A stretch of 37,479 nucleotides of DNA from Chloroflexota bacterium. GTDB lineage: Bacteria > Chloroflexota > Dormibacteria > CF-121. The position numbers and the translations under genes were made by a program. How positions within the stretch are numbered: the stretch's first letter is position 1; every line of letters starts with the position of its first letter. This document shows positions 8,136-14,887 of the stretch, piece after piece. The stretch covers positions 1-37,479 of the forward strand of contig VBDY01000130.1 in assembly GCA_005882775.1 (NCBI GenBank), given 5' to 3'. A model generated the notes under the pieces. It had not been told where the DNA came from, ran no database searches, and was given only the letters and a program-made list of their open reading frames with translations.

Positions 8136-8894
8136 TTAGGCCTTGATCACGGCGAAGGCCGCGCCGTGGGGGTCGGCAACCACGGCCATCCGGCCCTGCG
8201 GGATGTCGATCGGGCCCATCAGGACCTTGCCGCCCAACTCGCCCAACTTCTTGATCGTGGCGTCGGTGTCGCTGACCGTGAAGTAGGTCAGCCAGTGCGG
8301 CGGCACGTTCGGGGCAGGGTTCTCCTGACCGCCGCCGATGCTCTTACCCTTGAGCTTCCACTCGGTGTAGGAACCGCCCTGAGGCATTGCCTGGTCCGCT
8401 GCCTCCCAGCCGAATACCTTCTTATAGAAGGCCTTGGCCTTGTCGATCCCCTTGGTGTTGAGCTCGTTCCAGCTGAAGCTGCCCGGCTCGTTCACGAGCT
8501 CCGCACCCTTGTGCTCCCCGGCTTCCCAGATAGAGATATACGCGCCGGTGGGATCCTGAAATACGGCCATCCGGCCCGCCTTCATGACCGCGAATGGTGG
8601 GGCGACCACCTTGCCCCCCGCCTCCTGAACCGCCTTTGCGGTCTTGTCCGCGTCCTCGGTGGCGACATAGGTCGACCAGGCCGATGGTTGCTCGGGCATC
8701 TGCAACCCGCCCAGGCCGGCCACCTGCTTGCCGTTCTTCAAGAACATCGTGTATCCCTGCGCGGCGGGATCGTCTGTCACTTCCGCCTTCCAGCCGAACA
8801 ACGCTGAGTAGAACTTTCTGGACGCGTCGAGGTTTGGGCTGGCGAGATCGACCCAGCTCGGCGTCCCCGGCGCGTGTAAAGCAACTTGCGGCAT
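8136..8894 (-). CDS. Two-domain VOC (glyoxalase/bleomycin-resistance fold) family protein, Cfp30B-like
   Basis: A 252-residue protein with two tandem VOC modules. The first runs from TPSWVDLASPNLDASRKFYS to FQDPTGAYISIWEA, and the second from FSWNELNTKGIDKAKAFYKK to VADPHGAAFAVIKA. This is the arrangement of the mycobacterial CFP30B/CFP32-type proteins, whose substrates are unknown. I see no basis for calling it a true glyoxalase I. The start at 8894 is set by AAGGAGG ending 8 nt upstream of ATG; the longer frame to 8954 adds residues on the wrong side of that SD. It is transcribed divergently from the acetamidase gene. A TAGAAT -10-like element on the minus strand (8935-8940) fits a short SD-bearing leader. 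Confidence 0.85.
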   Translation of the reverse strand: MPQVALHAPGTPSWVDLASPNLDASRKFYSALFGWKAEVTDDPAAQGYTMFLKNGKQVAGLGGLQMPEQPSAWSTYVATEDADKTAKAVQEAGGKVVAPPFAVMKAGRMAVFQDPTGAYISIWEAGEHKGAELVNEPGSFSWNELNTKGIDKAKAFYKKVFGWEAADQAMPQGGSYTEWKLKGKSIGGGQENPAPNVPPHWLTYFTVSDTDATIKKLGELGGKVLMGPIDIPQGRMAVVADPHGAAFAVIKA

Positions 8895-8934
8895 CCGTTG
8901 CACCTCCTTCGAACTAACCGTTTGCCCTTCACGC

Positions 8935-8940
8935 ATTCTA
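8935..8940 (-). promoter_or_regulatory. Putative -10 element for the VOC gene
   Basis: Minus-strand TAGAAT, about 40 bp upstream of the ATG and upstream of the AGGAGG. No clear -35 is seen. The remaining intergenic sequence to 9082 also holds plus-strand TAAACT (9035-9040), a possible -10 for the acetamidase gene. Confidence 0.4.
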
Positions 8941-9082
8941 GGCTCCGCTCCCACGTTACATGCCTATGGCAACTCGCGTTCGCCGCTGGCTGGCACAGCT
9001 GCTCGACGCCATCCTGCTCAGAGGCTTCTTCAACTAAACTCCCGTTCAGAACTGTCTCATCGTGGTCGGCAAGGAGGGAAGC

Positions 9083-10024
9083 ATGAGCAGCATTCGTACC
9101 ATCCATCATCTGACCCGAGAGCGCACCCACAACCGATGGGACCGGTCGATCGGGCCGCTCGTCAGCGTCCAGTCGGGCGAGACCGTCGAGTTCGAGACCA
9201 AAGAGGCTTCCGACAACCAGGTGACGCCTGCTGCGGACGTTGGCGTGATCGAGAACCTGAATTTCGATGTCATCCATCCCCTGACCGGGCCGGTCTTCGT
9301 GGAAGGGGCCAGGCCCGGCGATACCCTCCAGGTGGACGTGGTGGACATCCGCCACGAGGGGTGGGGATGGACGGCGATAGTCCCCGGCTTCGGCCTGCTC
9401 GCGGAGGATTTTCCGAAGGCGCACCTGCACCTGTGGGAGCTGAAGGAACTCGACCACACCGAGCTCCAGCCGGGCATCAGGGTTCCGCTCCAGCCATTCC
9501 TTGGCGTGATGGGACTCGCCTGGGACGAGGATGGTGCGTTCACCACCATCCCGCCCCGCGCGGTCGGTGGCAACATCGATATCAAGCAGCTGGTGATGGG
9601 GTCGAGCCTGTACCTTCCGGTCCGGGTGCCTGGGGCGCTATTTTCCTGCGGGGACGCCCATGCTGCCCAGGGCGACGGCGAGGTCTGCGGGACCGGGATC
9701 GAGGCGCCCATGCAATGCGCGCTCCGTTTCACGGTTCGCAAGGACATGTCGGTCAAAGAGCTCCAGTTCGCCTACCCGGGTAACATCCGGGCGCACCACA
9801 GCGACTTCGGCTACCACGTCACGTGCGGCGTCGCCCCCGATCTGATGGAAGCGAGCAAGAATGCGGTGCGCCACATGATCGAGCACCTGGGGATTGCCTA
9901 CGGTCTCTCAGGCGAGGATGCGTACGTGCTCTGTAGCGTCGCGGTCGACCTGCGCATCAGCGAAATCGTCGACGCGCCGAACTGGATCGTGTCGGCCTTC
10001 CTGCCCCTGGACCTGTTCAGATAA
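9083..10024 (+). CDS. Acetamidase/formamidase family protein
   Basis: A 313-residue member of the FmdA/AmdA family, which hydrolyses short aliphatic amides to ammonia and a carboxylate. Visible family blocks are DVIHPLTGPVFVEGARPGDTL, the GLAWDEDGAFTTIPPRAVGGN region and LFSCGDAHAAQGDGEVCGTG, the last being the most conserved family signature. The start is ATG 9083, five bases after AAGGAGGG (9071-9078); the longer frame from 9062 contains that SD and is rejected. The gene stands first of two on this strand. The next encodes a PLP-dependent threonine dehydratase-like enzyme, and its frame is already open at this gene's stop. The pairing may point to nitrogen scavenging, but that is only inference. 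Confidence 0.88.
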   Translation: MSSIRTIHHLTRERTHNRWDRSIGPLVSVQSGETVEFETKEASDNQVTPAADVGVIENLNFDVIHPLTGPVFVEGARPGDTLQVDVVDIRHEGWGWTAIVPGFGLLAEDFPKAHLHLWELKELDHTELQPGIRVPLQPFLGVMGLAWDEDGAFTTIPPRAVGGNIDIKQLVMGSSLYLPVRVPGALFSCGDAHAAQGDGEVCGTGIEAPMQCALRFTVRKDMSVKELQFAYPGNIRAHHSDFGYHVTCGVAPDLMEASKNAVRHMIEHLGIAYGLSGEDAYVLCSVAVDLRISEIVDAPNWIVSAFLPLDLFR

Positions 10025-10074
10025 CCGGCGCCGACGATGCCGGCCTGACCGCGGCGCCGATCACCGTCGAGACT

Positions 10075-11031
10075 GTGCGCGAAGCCGCCGAGCGTATCCG
10101 ACCACACATCTTCAGGACACCCATGGTCAGCGGTGAGGCCCTTGGTCTGGGGCCGCTGCTGCTCAAGGCCGAGAACCTCCAACGGACGGGATCGTTCAAG
10201 CCTCGCGGCGCCTTCAACGCGGTCCTGCAGCTGACCGCCGATGAGCGAGCGCGGGGGGTGATCACCCTATCCGCCGGCAACCATGGCCAGGCGCTGGCCC
10301 TGGCTGCTCGCAGCCTGGGCATCCAGTGCCTGGTGGTCGCCCCACAGACCGCGCCCCAGACCAAGCTGGCCGCCATGCGCAGGTTCGGCGCCGAGATCAT
10401 CCAGACCCCTTCCGTCCGGCTGCAGGAGGCCGTGGAGAGGGAGCAGCAAGCTCGGGGCATGCGGTTGGTCCATCCCTTTGCCGACGAGCGCGTGATCGCC
10501 GGCCAGGGTACGGTTGGCCTGGAAATCCTCGAGGCGGTTCCGGACCTCGCCCTGGTGGTGGTACCGGTCGGGGGCGCCGGATTGATCTCGGGGCTGGCCC
10601 TGGCGATCAAATCCGTGAAGCCGGAGGTCCGGGTCGTGGGCGTCGAACCGGTGGGGGCGGCGGTGGTCAGCGAAAGCCTGAGAGCCGGCCGGCCGGTGGT
10701 GCTGGAGCGGATCGAGACTGTCGCCGATGGCCTGGCGGCTCCCTACGCGACTGCCCTCAACCTGGCGATGGTCCGGCGGTTCGTCGACGAAGTGGTTTGC
10801 CTCGACGATGCGGACATCCTGGATGGGCTCCGACGCGTTGTGCTCGATGCCAGGCTGGTAGTCGAGCCGGCCGGCGCCGCCTCGGTGGCTGCGATCGCGT
10901 GCGGGCGAGTGAAAGTTGCGGGGAGCGGATCCACGGTCGCCGTCCTCACCGGCGGCAACCTGGACGCGAGCCGCCTGGCTGGTTGGCTGCAGACGAAAAA
11001 GTCCCCCGACCCGACGGGTCAGGGGACCTGA
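10075..11031 (+). CDS. Threonine dehydratase/serine racemase-like PLP enzyme without ACT domain
   Basis: A fold-type II PLP enzyme that most likely deaminates threonine or serine to the 2-oxo acid and ammonia. The Schiff-base lysine is K42 in QRTGSFKPRGAFN. The cofactor-contacting SAGNHGQALA and the glycine-rich VPVGGAGLISG follow, and SVAVLTGGN-type sequence (TVAVLTGGN) closes the fold. With 318 residues and no ACT regulatory domain it resembles catabolic (TdcB-like) enzymes rather than biosynthetic IlvA. GTG 10075 is the first canonical start, but the homologous element ITVETV lies just upstream. The true start could therefore be CTG 10045 or ATA 10021, the latter overlapping the previous stop as ATAA. 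The last residues (SPDPTGQGT) are encoded by a GC-rich hairpin. Confidence 0.88.
   Translation: MREAAERIRPHIFRTPMVSGEALGLGPLLLKAENLQRTGSFKPRGAFNAVLQLTADERARGVITLSAGNHGQALALAARSLGIQCLVVAPQTAPQTKLAAMRRFGAEIIQTPSVRLQEAVEREQQARGMRLVHPFADERVIAGQGTVGLEILEAVPDLALVVVPVGGAGLISGLALAIKSVKPEVRVVGVEPVGAAVVSESLRAGRPVVLERIETVADGLAAPYATALNLAMVRRFVDEVVCLDDADILDGLRRVVLDARLVVEPAGAASVAAIACGRVKVAGSGSTVAVLTGGNLDASRLAGWLQTKKSPDPTGQGT
11001..11027 (+). terminator. GC-rich hairpin at the 3' end of the dehydratase gene
   Basis: GTCCCC-C-GACCC, loop GAC, GGGTC-A-GGGGAC: 11 paired bases with one mismatch, ending two bases before the stop codon. No T-tract follows, so it is either an atypical terminator or a 3'-end stabiliser. 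It is counted here as a terminator candidate only. Confidence 0.5.
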
Positions 11032-11097
11032 GCGATGAAATAGTCCTTAGATTTCTAACGCGGCGCGGCCTCCTCGCTTACGGCGGCCGGCAAATGC

Positions 11098-11103
11098 AAT
11101 AAT
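11098..11103 (+). promoter_or_regulatory. Putative -10 element of the receiver-like gene
   Basis: AATAAT (one mismatch to TATAAT), 12 bp before ATG 11116. No SD is visible between them, so the transcript would be leaderless or nearly so. No clear -35. Confidence 0.4.
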
Positions 11104-11115
11104 TTCGGTCGGTCC

Positions 11116-11547
11116 ATGGCCACTGATCCCGACAGCGCGGCGGACACCGTCATCATCTTCGAAAACGATCCCAAGCAGGCGGCTGCCTACCAGGAGCTCT
11201 TTGGCAGCCGCGGCTATCGTGCCGAGACGGCGCTCCCCACCGATGACGTGCAGGCGCTCTGTGAGCGGCTCAAACCGAGCCTGATCCTGTTCGACATGCA
11301 GATCTGGGAGGCGGATACCGCTTATGTATTCGGCGTGGTGCTGGCGGCGATCGGCTTCCCACGGCCGGTGATCATCGCCCTCTGCACCCTGCCCCACCAG
11401 GTGCGCCGCGCCAAGCGATTCGGGGCCGACGCCATCTGGATTCGCGGCGTGGACGATGCCACCGGGCTGCCTCAACTCGCATCAGACCTGCTCGAGCGGC
11501 GCCGCGCCGGAGAGTTGAAGCCGCGGATTCCCTCCACCCCGTTGTAG
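11116..11547 (+). CDS. Stand-alone receiver-like (CheY-fold) protein, degenerate
   Basis: A 143-residue protein with the layout of a response-regulator receiver domain and no output domain. TVIIFENDPKQ gives an acidic pocket reduced to E16 and D18. LILFDMQIW carries the candidate phospho-acceptor D60. PVIIALCTLPHQVRRAKRFGADAIWIRG corresponds to the strand 4 to strand 5 region but lacks the conserved lysine. Phosphorylation by a classical mechanism is therefore doubtful; it may be a pseudo-receiver that works by protein contact. No histidine kinase is nearby. It starts at ATG without an SD, 12 nt after an AATAAT box. The neighbours on both sides are unrelated, and the role is unknown. Confidence 0.7.
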   Translation: MATDPDSAADTVIIFENDPKQAAAYQELFGSRGYRAETALPTDDVQALCERLKPSLILFDMQIWEADTAYVFGVVLAAIGFPRPVIIALCTLPHQVRRAKRFGADAIWIRGVDDATGLPQLASDLLERRRAGELKPRIPSTPL

Positions 11548-11674
11548 AACGGTCCGCGCGCCGCGACAGCGCGCAAATTCTTTACACCGTTTGCGCAGAC
11601 CTTGATGAAGGCGTGTGCTTATCAACAGGTCTTCCTCTGGTCGCGGACGCGATGTGGAAAACGACGAACAATGC

Positions 11675-11702
11675 TTGACACCTTGAGCGTGCGGAGCATA
11701 AT
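11675..11702 (+). promoter_or_regulatory. Sigma-70-type promoter of the zinc-finger gene
   Basis: TTGACA (11675-11680), 16-bp spacer, CATAAT (11697-11702). This is the best-matching promoter in the window. Transcription would start near 11709, leaving a leader of about 67 nt with AGGAGG at 11759-11764 before TTG 11776. The remaining stretch from 11548 to 11674 holds no gene I can support. Confidence 0.7.
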
Positions 11703-11775
11703 CAGTAGCGCGCTTCTGGGGAATGGGTCTCGGCAGAGACATCGAGCAAGGGAGAAAGAGGAGGTCGCTCACGGT

Positions 11776-12051
11776 TTGAAGCAAACCGCTCCGAATAAGA
11801 CCTGTGCGCATCCGGGTTGCGATCGTCCTGTCAACAAGGCGACCGCCCGCTACTGCAGCATCCGGTGTTGCGCCCTCGACCCCGTTCGCCAGGAGCGCCT
11901 CCGAAATCAATCCCGACGCGGCCGGATCGTACCGCTGGCCCACCAGCTCTCCATCATCTTCCAGGTGCACCCGGACATGGAGGCGGCGCTGGACGGCAGC
12001 GTCACCCGCGAGGACATGCCGGCCGGACTGCAGCGCCTCCGCGCCGGATAG
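11776..12051 (+). CDS. Small zinc-finger protein of unknown function
   Basis: I do not recognise a family. The 91-residue product starts MKQTAPNKTCAHPGCDRP and has a clear metal-binding pattern: C10-x4-C15-x11-C27-x3-C31, with a basic segment DPVRQERLRNQSRRGR after it. The C-terminal part (PLAHQLSIIFQVHPDMEAAL) looks helical. The frame is open back to 11602, but a strong promoter lies inside that extension and AGGAGG (11759-11764) lies 11 nt before TTG 11776, so I take TTG as the start. The finger resembles the short CxxxxC...CxxxC fingers of DNA- or RNA-binding proteins, and a regulatory role is possible. It sits directly upstream of the repeat-rich thrS leader. Confidence 0.6.
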   Translation: MKQTAPNKTCAHPGCDRPVNKATARYCSIRCCALDPVRQERLRNQSRRGRIVPLAHQLSIIFQVHPDMEAALDGSVTREDMPAGLQRLRAG

Positions 12052-12070
12052 CACCCGCCCTCGCATACAG

Positions 12071-12110
12071 ACGCCTCTCTTGCGCGCGTTACGCCTCTAT
12101 TGCGCGCGTT
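12071..12110 (+). repeat. Tandem direct repeat, 2 x 20 bp
   Basis: Two adjacent 20-bp units (12071-12090 and 12091-12110) that differ at a single position (C/A at position 9). They lie between the zinc-finger gene and thrS. Confidence 0.9.
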
Positions 12111-12115
12111 ACGAC

Positions 12116-12219
12116 GCGCGCTTTGGGCCGGCGGCCCGGCTCGGGCCTAATCGGCCCTCACCTCCGGCGCGCTTTGGGCCGGCGGGCACGGCTCGGGCCT
12201 GGATCGGCCCTCGCCTCCG
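12116..12219 (+). repeat. Imperfect tandem repeat of about 52 bp upstream of thrS
   Basis: Two adjacent copies, 12116-12166 (51 bp) and 12167-12219 (53 bp), both beginning GCGCGCTTTGGGCCGGCGG and ending CCTCCG, with a few substitutions and two single-base length differences. Each copy contains GGGCC...GGCCC self-complementary elements. The second copy ends exactly at the TATACT box of thrS. Confidence 0.88.
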
Positions 12220-12225
12220 TATACT
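12220..12225 (+). promoter_or_regulatory. Putative -10 element of thrS
   Basis: TATACT followed by TT. Transcription start is expected near 12232, 20 nt before the ATG, with TAGAGG and AGGA as SD candidates in between. The same TATACT box precedes tyrS, secD and rimP. The -35 region falls in the repeat and has no TTGACA match. Confidence 0.5.
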
Positions 12226-12251
12226 TTCCTGACTTCTTAGAGGCAGGATTA

Positions 12252-13985
12252 ATGGACGACGATCTCGACACCCTTCGACACTCCACCGCCCACGTAATGG
12301 CGGCTGCCGTGCTGGACCTCTTTCCCGGCACCCTGGTCGGCATCGGCCCAGCCACCGATGAGGGCTTCTACTACGACTTTGCCTTCAAGGACCGGTTGCT
12401 GCCGGAACAGCTGCCGAAGATCGAGACCCGGATGCGAGAGATCGTCAAAGCGGCTCCTCCATTCATCAAGGAAGAGGTGGCTCGTGACGAGGCACTCGCG
12501 CTCTTCACCCGGCTTGGCCAGCCGCTCAAGCTGGAGCTAATCCGGGACAAGGTGACCGACTCGACGGCCCGGCTCTACCGGACGGGTGATTTCGTCGACC
12601 TCTGCCTGGGGCCCCACGTAAAGGACGCCGGGCAGCTGGGGGCATTTCGCCTGCTCTCGATCGCCGGCGCCTACTGGAAGGGCAGTGAGAAGAACCAGAT
12701 GCTGACCCGGATCTACGGCACCGCTTTCCCGACCGAGGCAGAGCTCGAGGAGCACCTGCGCCGGCTGGAGGAGGCGGCCAAGCGAGATCACCGAAAGCTG
12801 GGCAAGGACCTGGACCTGTTCCTGGTCGACGAGATGGTAGGGCGAGGCCTGCCGCTCTGGTTGCCCAAGGGAGCGACCGTCAGGCGACTGCTCGAGGAGT
12901 TCGTCCTGCGGCTCGAGCGTCGTGACGGATACCAGCACGTGCGGACATCGGACATTGCCCGGCTCGAGCTCTACAAGATGAGCGGACACTGGGAGAGATA
13001 TCGCGAGTCCATGTACGCGCCCTCCCGGATGGAGGACGAGGAGTGGCAGCTGCGCCCGATGAACTGTCCTCATCACATCCGGATCTATGCCCACAAGCCG
13101 CGGAGCTTCCGCGACCTGCCGGTCCGGCTGGCGGAGCTCGGCACCGTCTACCGCTACGAGAAATCCGGCGAGGTGTCCGGCCTGATCCGGGTGCGGGCGT
13201 TCACCATTAACGACGCCCACATCTTCTGCCGGCCCGACCAGCTGAGCGAGGAGTTTGAAAGGGTGGTTCAGCTGATCCTGCGCGTCTACCAGGCCCTGGG
13301 CGTCAAGGACTTCTGGTTCCGGCTGTCTCTGCGCGATGACGTGAGCAGTAAATGGATGGGCGACCCCGCCATCTGGGAAAGAGCCCAGGACGCCGCCAGG
13401 AACGCCTTGCGTGCCGCCGGCCATCGGTTTGTCGAGGCCCCGGGCGACGCCGCCTTTTACGGGCCCAAGCTCGACGTCCAGATCAAGGACGCCATCGGCC
13501 GCGAATTCAGCCTCTCGACCAACCAGATCGACTTCCTGATGCCCGAACGCTTTGGCCTCGAGTACGTGACGGCCGACCAGAAAATGGAACGGCCGGTGAT
13601 GATTCACCGTGCCCCCATCGGTTCCTTCGAGCGATTCATGGCCTACCTGATCGAGCTCTACGGGGGCGCCTTCCCGGTCTGGCTGGCGCCAGTGCAGGTG
13701 GTATTCATTCCGATCGCGGATCGCCACCTGGAGGCGGTGCAGAGGCTGGCGGATCGCTTCCGGGCTCGTGACCTTCGGGTCGAGGTCGATTCGCGCAGCG
13801 AGCGGATGCAGGCCAAGATCCGGGACGCACAGCTGCAGAAGGTTCCCTACATGGCGGTGCTGGGTGACCGCGAGATCGAAGCCGGGACGATCAACGTCCG
13901 GCTCCGAGAGGGCGGCGACCAGGTGGCTCTCAGCGTGGACGCGTTCGTCGAGCGGCTGCTCGGCGAGTCGCAGCCAGCCGTTTAG
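12252..13985 (+). CDS. thrS: Threonyl-tRNA synthetase, TGS-less form
   Basis: A class II synthetase that charges tRNA-Thr. Visible parts in order are the editing (SAD) domain with HSTAHVMAAAVLDLFPG and FYYDFAF, then the catalytic core. The core shows zinc-ligand regions in RPMNCPHHIRIYAHKP, DAHIFC and MIHRAPIGSFERF, with motif 2 as VYRYEKSGE. A C-terminal anticodon-binding domain follows. Length is 577 residues against about 640 for enzymes with the N-terminal TGS domain, which is absent here. The frame is open upstream but that sequence consists of the repeats and has no TGS resemblance, so ATG 12252 (MDDDLDTLRHSTAH) is the start. The stop overlaps the putative -35 region of the infC leader promoter. 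Confidence 0.96.
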   Translation: MDDDLDTLRHSTAHVMAAAVLDLFPGTLVGIGPATDEGFYYDFAFKDRLLPEQLPKIETRMREIVKAAPPFIKEEVARDEALALFTRLGQPLKLELIRDKVTDSTARLYRTGDFVDLCLGPHVKDAGQLGAFRLLSIAGAYWKGSEKNQMLTRIYGTAFPTEAELEEHLRRLEEAAKRDHRKLGKDLDLFLVDEMVGRGLPLWLPKGATVRRLLEEFVLRLERRDGYQHVRTSDIARLELYKMSGHWERYRESMYAPSRMEDEEWQLRPMNCPHHIRIYAHKPRSFRDLPVRLAELGTVYRYEKSGEVSGLIRVRAFTINDAHIFCRPDQLSEEFERVVQLILRVYQALGVKDFWFRLSLRDDVSSKWMGDPAIWERAQDAARNALRAAGHRFVEAPGDAAFYGPKLDVQIKDAIGREFSLSTNQIDFLMPERFGLEYVTADQKMERPVMIHRAPIGSFERFMAYLIELYGGAFPVWLAPVQVVFIPIADRHLEAVQRLADRFRARDLRVEVDSRSERMQAKIRDAQLQKVPYMAVLGDREIEAGTINVRLREGGDQVALSVDAFVERLLGESQPAV

Positions 13986-14002
13986 GTCATCCGTCCCCGT
14001 GG

Positions 14003-14008
14003 TACAAT
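14003..14008 (+). promoter_or_regulatory. Putative -10 element of the infC-rpmI-rplT-pheST operon
   Basis: TACAAT, with a poor -35 (TTTAGG at 13981-13986, 16-bp spacer) overlapping the thrS stop. It would give a leader of about 105 nt that contains the terminator hairpin at 14075-14099. Confidence 0.5.
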
Positions 14009-14074
14009 TCCCGGCGCCAAGAGAGGCTGTCCGGCTCTCACCTCCAGGCCGCGCCGAAGAGGTCCGAGGACGCG

Positions 14075-14099
14075 AGATAGCCCTGGGCTATCTTTTTTT
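14075..14099 (+). terminator. Leader terminator (attenuator candidate) upstream of infC
   Basis: Perfect 8-bp stem AGATAGCC/GGCTATCT with a CTG loop, followed directly by six T. It ends 22 nt before the infC start and 8 nt before AGGAGG. It lies inside the putative leader together with other small stems (GAGAG/CTCTC near 14020-14038 and GTCC/GGAC near 14062-14071). This layout is that of the L20- or translation-controlled leaders known for infC-rpmI-rplT in other bacteria. The regulator here is not known. Confidence 0.88.
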
Positions 14100-14121
14100 G
14101 TCAGTAGAGGAGGTTTGATCA

Positions 14122-14667
14122 ACGGCTTTTAGGGAACTCAGGATCAACGACCAGATTCGCGCCGCCGAAGTCCGTGTCATCGACGACCGTAACGAGCAAC
14201 TGGGTGTTCTCGCCATCGACCGCGCCAAGGCGCTCGCCGTCGAGCGCGAGATGGATCTGGTAGAAGTGGCCCCTCAGGCCCAGCCCCCGGTCTGCCGGAT
14301 CATGGACTACGGCAAATTCAAGTTCGAGAGTCTCAAGAAGGATAAGGATGGACGGCGCAAGCACAACGTCATCAAGGTCAAAGAGATGAAACTCCGCCCC
14401 AAGATCGGTGAGCACGACTTCCAGACGAAATTTCACGCGGTCAAGTCGTTCCTCGAGGAGGGCGATAAGGTCAAGCTCACCATCATGTTCCGCGGCCGGG
14501 AGATGGTCCACCAGGACATCGGCAAGAACCTGCTGGAGCGGATGGCGCGAGACCTCAAGGCCATCAGCACCGTGGAGCGCACCCCCCTGCTGGAAGGCCG
14601 GAACATGATCATGATTCTGGCGCCGGCAGGCACGGCCGCTGCCGCCGCGGCCGCCAAGGCGCCTTAA
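14122..14667 (+). CDS. infC: Translation initiation factor IF-3 (apparent ACG start)
   Basis: IF3 binds the 30S subunit, prevents subunit joining and rejects non-cognate start codons and tRNAs. The N-domain reads FRELRINDQIRAAEVRVID. The linker and C-domain follow, with DLVEVAPQAQPPVCRIMDYG, the lysine-rich stretch around KVKEMKLRPKIGEHDFQTK, and VKLTIMFRGREM. The first ATG in frame (14251) would remove the whole N-domain. Between the upstream stop (14116) and that ATG there is no ATG, GTG or TTG. ACG 14122 is exactly 8 nt after AGGAGG (14108-14113) and gives 181 residues, the normal size. infC is known to use rare starts (AUU, AUC) for autoregulation; ACG would be an unusual version. The tail is alanine-rich. 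Confidence 0.95.
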   Translation, partial: TAFRELRINDQIRAAEVRVIDDRNEQLGVLAIDRAKALAVEREMDLVEVAPQAQPPVCRIMDYGKFKFESLKKDKDGRRKHNVIKVKEMKLRPKIGEHDFQTKFHAVKSFLEEGDKVKLTIMFRGREMVHQDIGKNLLERMARDLKAISTVERTPLLEGRNMIMILAPAGTAAAAAAAKAP

Positions 14668-14677
14668 AGGAGAAGAA

Positions 14678-14875
14678 ATGCCCAAGATGCGTACCCATCG
14701 CGCCACGGCCAAGCGGTTCCGGTTGACCAAGACCGGCAAGGTGGTGCGGCCACACGCCCAGAAGAGCCACCTGCTCGGTCACAAGAGCCCGCGACGCAAG
14801 CGGCAATACAGCAAGCTGTTGAGTCTGACAACGGTCGACGCGCGCCGGATTCGCCGAGTTGCGCCCTACCTGTAG
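14678..14875 (+). CDS. rpmI: 50S ribosomal protein L35
   Basis: A 65-residue basic protein. MPKMRTHRATAKRFRLTKTG, KVVRPHAQKSHLLGHKSPRRKRQ and the C-terminal VDARRIRRVAPYL are typical of bL35, a component of the large subunit. ATG 14678 follows AAGGAGAAG by a few bases. It lies between infC and rplT in the conserved order. Confidence 0.97.
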   Translation: MPKMRTHRATAKRFRLTKTGKVVRPHAQKSHLLGHKSPRRKRQYSKLLSLTTVDARRIRRVAPYL

Positions 14876-14887
14876 AGGAGACCTGCC

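Noticed and set aside
8112-8807. 231-codon plus-strand frame opposite the VOC gene
   Set aside because: Complementary shadow of a well-supported two-domain VOC protein that has a strong SD.
11600-11670. Possible replication-origin signals: a TTTTCCACA DnaA-box match on the minus strand (11653-11661) and a near match TTATCAACA (11619-11627)
   Set aside because: Only one perfect match, no cluster, no AT-rich region and no dnaA/dnaN nearby.
11817-12251. N-terminal extension of thrS, a possible TGS domain
   Set aside because: The frame runs through the zinc-finger gene and the repeats; the translation has no TGS-like sequence and thrS has a promoter and start downstream.
12052-12251. T-box riboswitch before thrS (also considered for tyrS, pheS and metG)
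   Set aside because: No T-box consensus sequence or specifier-loop arrangement is visible; the leaders are too short or made of repeats.
12537-13727. Long open frame on the minus strand (396 codons) antisense to thrS
   Set aside because: Third-position GC bias of thrS produces it; the translation shows no recognisable domain and no SD or promoter, whereas the plus strand is a certain ThrRS.
14113-14132. Short reading frame TTG/ATC...TAG just after the infC SD, as a leader peptide
   Set aside because: Spacing to AGGAGG is 1 to 4 nt and it has only five or six codons; the IF3 frame at ACG explains the SD better.
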